The position numbers and the translations under genes were made by a program. Positions 6,501 to 7,957 of a stretch of 7,957 nt of DNA are shown here, in pieces (within the stretch, counting starts at the first letter, position 1; the number at the start of each line of letters is the position of its first letter). Location: positions 1 to 7,957 of the forward strand of contig CACYEJ010000186.1 of the NCBI GenBank assembly GCA_902773395.1. The letters are read 5' to 3'. The notes beneath the pieces were generated by a model, which was not told where the DNA came from, ran no database searches, and worked only from the letters and a program-made list of their open reading frames with translations. The stretch is from an uncultured Ruminococcus sp. (GTDB lineage Bacteria; Bacillota_A; Clostridia; Oscillospirales; Acutalibacteraceae).

Positions 6501-7650
6501 GAGCAGTAATCTGAGCTTCGCACTCGGCAAGTGCAGCCTTTGACTGAACGTACTCGGCACTTGATTTAAAGGCTTCGACTGCTTCTGCTTTTTTCTCCTC
6601 AGAGAGAGATTCGTCATTCTCGATAGCAGCAAGAGCGGCGTCCAAATCATCGCTGCTTGATTTTAAAGAGCTGTAAGAGTTGCTGAGTTCATTAAGCTCA
6701 GCGTACTCATTGCTGAGGTTATCACGTCTTGAAGTCACCTCATGAATTGCCTTTTGCAGTTCCTTCATCAAATTCAACGTAGTTTGAAGCTGTTCCTTTT
6801 TATCGGTAAGCTCAGCGATTGTATCAACAAGAGTAAGCTTTGTAGTAAGAAGCTCCTGCTCCTTTGCGGAAATCTCGGCTTCGGCTGAGGCAAGCTGAGC
6901 GGCAAGCTCCTCCTGCTGTTCATTGATAGCTTCTTTACCCTTTTCTATTTCAGCCTTTCCGTCCTTAGCCTGCTGCAATCCGTCATTGAGCTGAGATTTC
7001 GCATCGCTAAGTTCCTTTTCGGCGTCCTTAAACTGATCGAGAACTGCATCTTTAATAGTATTATTTACATTTTTAATTTTGCTTTCCGACAGCTCAACCT
7101 GAAGACTTTGCTCCACGATACCGCCAATGGAAACGGAAGCAACGCCGTCAATACCCTCAAGTTTATTTTCGAGAGTATTCTTTGTGAAGTCCGAAAGCTC
7201 GTAAATAGTGCTGTCCTCCTTGCTGATAGCGACAATAGCAACAGGCAGCATATTCGGGTTAATTTTCATCGTATAAGGTGTACCGACCTTATCGTCCCAA
7301 CTGCCGCTCAATTGGGTAAGTTTGCTGTTGACATCAACCGTTACGGAATCCATATTGGCGTCCTCGGCAAACTCCACCATTACCATTGAATAATTCTCCG
7401 CTGAGCTTGACGACACCTCGACAACGTTATCGAGTGTAGCCATTGCCTGTTCAAGCGGACGAGTAACGGTAGTTTCGACTGACTCAGGGCTTGCCCCTAT
7501 GTAGGTAGTGACGATGATAACGTAAGGCAGCTCCATACTTGGAAACAAGCTAGGCGTCATGTCGAGGTACGATACTACACCGAGTACAATTACCAGTATA
7601 ACTGCTACAAATACAGTCAGCGGTTTTTTCACACTAAATTTTGTAAACAC
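3535..7650 (-). CDS. RND-superfamily efflux permease with a long coiled-coil insertion in the N-terminal porter/docking region
   Basis: A 1371-residue AcrB/HAE1-like permease, about 320 residues longer than AcrB (1049). Helix 1 is at about 10-30, followed by porter segments (39-195), the coiled-coil insert (196-525) and the rest of the first periplasmic-type loop (526-660). Helices 2-6 lie at about 666-818, helix 7 at 855-875, the second large loop at 876-1195 and helices 8-12 at about 1198-1350. Family signatures are GASPESVETTVTRPLE (52-67), the helix 4 motif with D735 followed by N736, the helix 10 GIIVNNGIVLVDYIN motif (1261-1275) and RLRPILMTAL (1295-1304), whose Arg1297 matches AcrB Arg971. 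AcrB Asp408 is matched by N736 and Lys940 by N1265. The family exports small molecules by proton-driven cycling of trimers; the substrate here is unknown. GTG at 7650 is the earliest possible start, because an in-frame TAA directly precedes it. No adaptor or outer-membrane channel gene is visible beside it. A ybaK-like gene follows 19 bp downstream. Confidence 0.95.
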   Translation of the reverse strand: MFTKFSVKKPLTVFVAVILVIVLGVVSYLDMTPSLFPSMELPYVIIVTTYIGASPESVETTVTRPLEQAMATLDNVVEVSSSSAENYSMVMVEFAEDANMDSVTVDVNSKLTQLSGSWDDKVGTPYTMKINPNMLPVAIVAISKEDSTIYELSDFTKNTLENKLEGIDGVASVSIGGIVEQSLQVELSESKIKNVNNTIKDAVLDQFKDAEKELSDAKSQLNDGLQQAKDGKAEIEKGKEAINEQQEELAAQLASAEAEISAKEQELLTTKLTLVDTIAELTDKKEQLQTTLNLMKELQKAIHEVTSRRDNLSNEYAELNELSNSYSSLKSSSDDLDAALAAIENDESLSEEKKAEAVEAFKSSAEYVQSKAALAECEAQITARGLTPLTLEVTLRATKSALDLADSSMETLDKGLEKLGTSFESIDNDVAAVESGIAQIDEGIAALYDTINQLDEGAVSIKEAKKELGTQKSQAEYQISSASTDLKITESTVDSTIAQLEQSKTTLDDAVKQLNDSKKDALKQADITNTVNMEMISQILTAQNFSMPAGYLTGGEENMLVRVGDKFGSENEISDLLLFDPGIDGIDPIFLSDVADIKMVDNSDEIYAKLNGKNSVMVSFTMQSDAATAEVSDNIRDSLEKLTEEYPDLSFTTLMDQGDYIHLIVDSVISNLLWGGLFAIVILLFFLRDLRPTFIIACSIPISVIFAIVLMYFSGISLNLISLSGLAVGVGMLVDNSVVVIENIYRLRNNGATPVQAAVSGAVQVTGAIIASTLTTVCVFLPIVFTKGLTRTLFQDMALTIGYSLFASLIVAITLVPAMSQGMLKKQKVKKNGKSGESKFANNYRKFVGFTLDHKVLLFLTSIALLVVTGYFSFARGFSFMPDMQSGQVSVDVTMPEDADFKQASATTDQIIKKLETIDDIETVGAVVGSNVLSSVSIGGMGGGDDTAVTLYVILKDIKELSKPITEICDEITEKCSDLDCELAVDSSGMGGMTSMMFGEGVSINVYCNDMDTLQKYASEIADVVGSTEGAENPSNGINETTQELRISVDKEKAMKKGLTVAQVFMDITSTLSSEQEATSLETGSDSITVDVVDSSVKGLTEKDIRNHVIETTDMKGETIKVKLADIATIQKADTLNTISRLEQRRYLNVTADVKDGYNTTVVTENIKTKLEKLTLPEGVSYEVTGSYETTMESVIELGKMLLLAVIFIYLIMVAQFQSLMSPFIIMFTIPLAFTGGFIALLISGLDMSVIAIIGFIMMAGIIVNNGIVLVDYINQLRAEGMAKREALIEAGVTRLRPILMTALTTILGLSVMAFSNDESSAMMKPIALVCIGGLLYATLMTLFVVPAIYDVFNRKEMRVIDESELEVIDD
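6076..7065 (-). other. Coiled-coil hairpin insert of the RND permease (about residues 196-525)
   Basis: This part of the permease has no counterpart in AcrB. From residue 137 to 547 there is only one proline, P388. The sequence is rich in Ala, Glu, Lys, Gln, Ser and Leu, with no tryptophan and one cysteine (C377). It reads as a long helix (about 196-344), a short helix beginning at SLSEEKK (348-354), a turn around ARGLTP (383-388) and a second long helix (about 393-525). The two long arms are nearly equal (about 149 and 133 residues), as expected for an antiparallel hairpin. The insertion falls between the strand ending QVELSESKIKN and the helix beginning ALKQADITN, the site where the C-terminal half simply reads VDKEKAMKKGLTVAQ. 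That places it near the docking domain, on the side facing away from the membrane. Helix boundaries are estimates by eye. Confidence 0.8.
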
Positions 7651-7660
7651 TTATAATATT

Positions 7661-7667
7661 CCCCTTT
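7661..7667 (-). promoter_or_regulatory. Ribosome binding site that fixes the GTG start of the RND permease
   Basis: AAAGGGG on the minus strand ends 10 bases before the GTG at 7650. The codon immediately upstream of the GTG, in frame, is a TAA stop, so no earlier start is possible. The next in-frame ATG lies beyond the first membrane helix, whose sequence is conserved. Together these make GTG the start. Confidence 0.8.
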
Positions 7668-7684
7668 CTAAAATTTACATGTGT

Positions 7685-7690
7685 ATTATA
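7685..7690 (-). promoter_or_regulatory. Candidate -10 element for the RND operon
   Basis: A perfect TATAAT on the minus strand would start transcription near 7678, leaving a leader of about 28 bases with the ribosome binding site inside it. The hexamer 17 bases upstream does not resemble TTGACA, so the match rests on the -10 alone. A second TATAAT lies at 7744-7739, also without a good -35. In such AT-rich DNA either could arise by chance. The promoter of the operon is probably within 7680-7860, but which element is used cannot be settled by reading. Confidence 0.35.
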
Positions 7691-7787
7691 TCGAGAAGCG
7701 TAAAAAATCCATTTATGATGATACACTTTAATGTAATGATTATACTTTAATTTTCATCTGAATAGTTTAACTGTTTGTAAATTATTA

Positions 7788-7817
7788 ATAGATTTTGAAT
7801 TAAATATGATAATCTAT
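7788..7817. repeat. 7-bp inverted repeat in the AT-rich leader, possible operator
   Basis: ATAGATT at 7788-7794 and its complement AATCTAT at 7811-7817 are separated by 16 bases, placing the half-site centres 23 bp apart, about two helical turns. The position upstream of the candidate -10 elements would suit a dimeric regulator. The surrounding 7740-7860 is so AT-rich that a chance match is quite possible. Apart from this and the candidate -10 elements I see nothing specific in 7668-7882. Confidence 0.25.
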
Positions 7818-7882
7818 GAATTTTTAAAGTAAAATTTTAAAAAATTTCAAAATTTAAAATAACTTTCCGAACGACTTTTTTT

Positions 7883-7957
7883 GCCCCCTCTTTAGCACGC
7901 TTTTGTGGACGATCGGCGTGCTCCAAAAGTAAATCGCCCGCCCGGCGACAGAGGGCG
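7883..7957. repeat. GC-rich nested inverted-repeat element at the window edge (three-way-junction-like fold)
   Basis: A GC-rich block stands out sharply from the AT-rich leader. It has an outer stem, CCCTC (7886-7890) with GAGGG (7951-7955). Inside are two hairpins: AGCACGC (7894-7900) with GCGTGCT (7916-7922), loop 15 bases, and TCGCC (7934-7938) with GGCGA (7944-7948), loop 5 bases. The arrangement is a plausible three-way junction in either strand's transcript. It could be an intergenic palindromic repeat, a structured RNA or the 3' end of an upstream gene. One minus-strand frame is open from the edge to a stop at 7837-7839 (39 codons, including LLLEHADRPQKRAK), but the other two minus frames are also open over much of the block, so coding is unproven. 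The right boundary is not visible. Confidence 0.4.

Noticed and set aside
7876..7890. T run next to the GC-rich hairpins, considered as a terminator
   Set aside because: On the plus strand the T run precedes the stems, and on the minus strand the run after the stems is poly-A, so neither orientation gives stem followed by U-tract inside the window.
7837..7956. Minus-strand 39-codon open tail, considered as the 3' end of an upstream gene
   Set aside because: The other two minus frames are also open over much of the block, no domain is recognisable, and the end of the frame runs into low-complexity AT-rich DNA. It is kept only as an alternative reading of the GC-rich element.

Overview
The window looks like chromosomal DNA from a low-to-moderate-GC Gram-positive bacterium, most likely an anaerobic Clostridia member (Ruminococcus/Oscillospiraceae-like). 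This is inferred from the AT-rich intergenic DNA, Gram-positive-type promoter and purine-rich ribosome binding sites, a Clostridia-style RND permease, and a NptA-type transporter with a fused PhoU domain. No marker gene fixes the species. Every gene I can support is on the minus strand, so transcription runs from right to left.

Layout in transcription order. 7957-7651 is a gene-free leader. Its outer end holds a GC-rich element (7883-7957) that can fold as nested hairpins, followed by very AT-rich DNA with weak promoter candidates. 7650-3535 encodes a 1371-residue RND-superfamily permease starting at GTG. After 19 bp comes 3515-3045, a YbaK/EbsC-type misacylated-tRNA deacylase. After a further 36 bp comes 3008-1968, a four-helix membrane protein with two DUF3592-like halves. 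A hairpin terminator at 1957-1914 closes this probable three-gene operon. A separate strong promoter (TTGACT, 17 bp, extended TACAAT) at 1793-1765 then drives 1707-1, a Na+/phosphate cotransporter with a C-terminal PhoU domain that runs off the left edge.

The most notable feature is an RND permease carrying about 330 extra residues inside its N-terminal porter/docking region, predicted to form a long antiparallel coiled-coil hairpin. The matching position in the C-terminal half has no insertion. No membrane-fusion (adaptor) gene or outer-membrane channel gene is visible beside it. One hypothesis is that the hairpin takes over part of the adaptor's role across a thick cell wall. This is a domain-architecture observation with an inferred function, not a demonstrated new system. 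The deacylase and DUF3592-like protein have no obvious mechanistic link to efflux and may simply be co-transcribed. No mobile element, CRISPR array, tRNA or rRNA was recognised.
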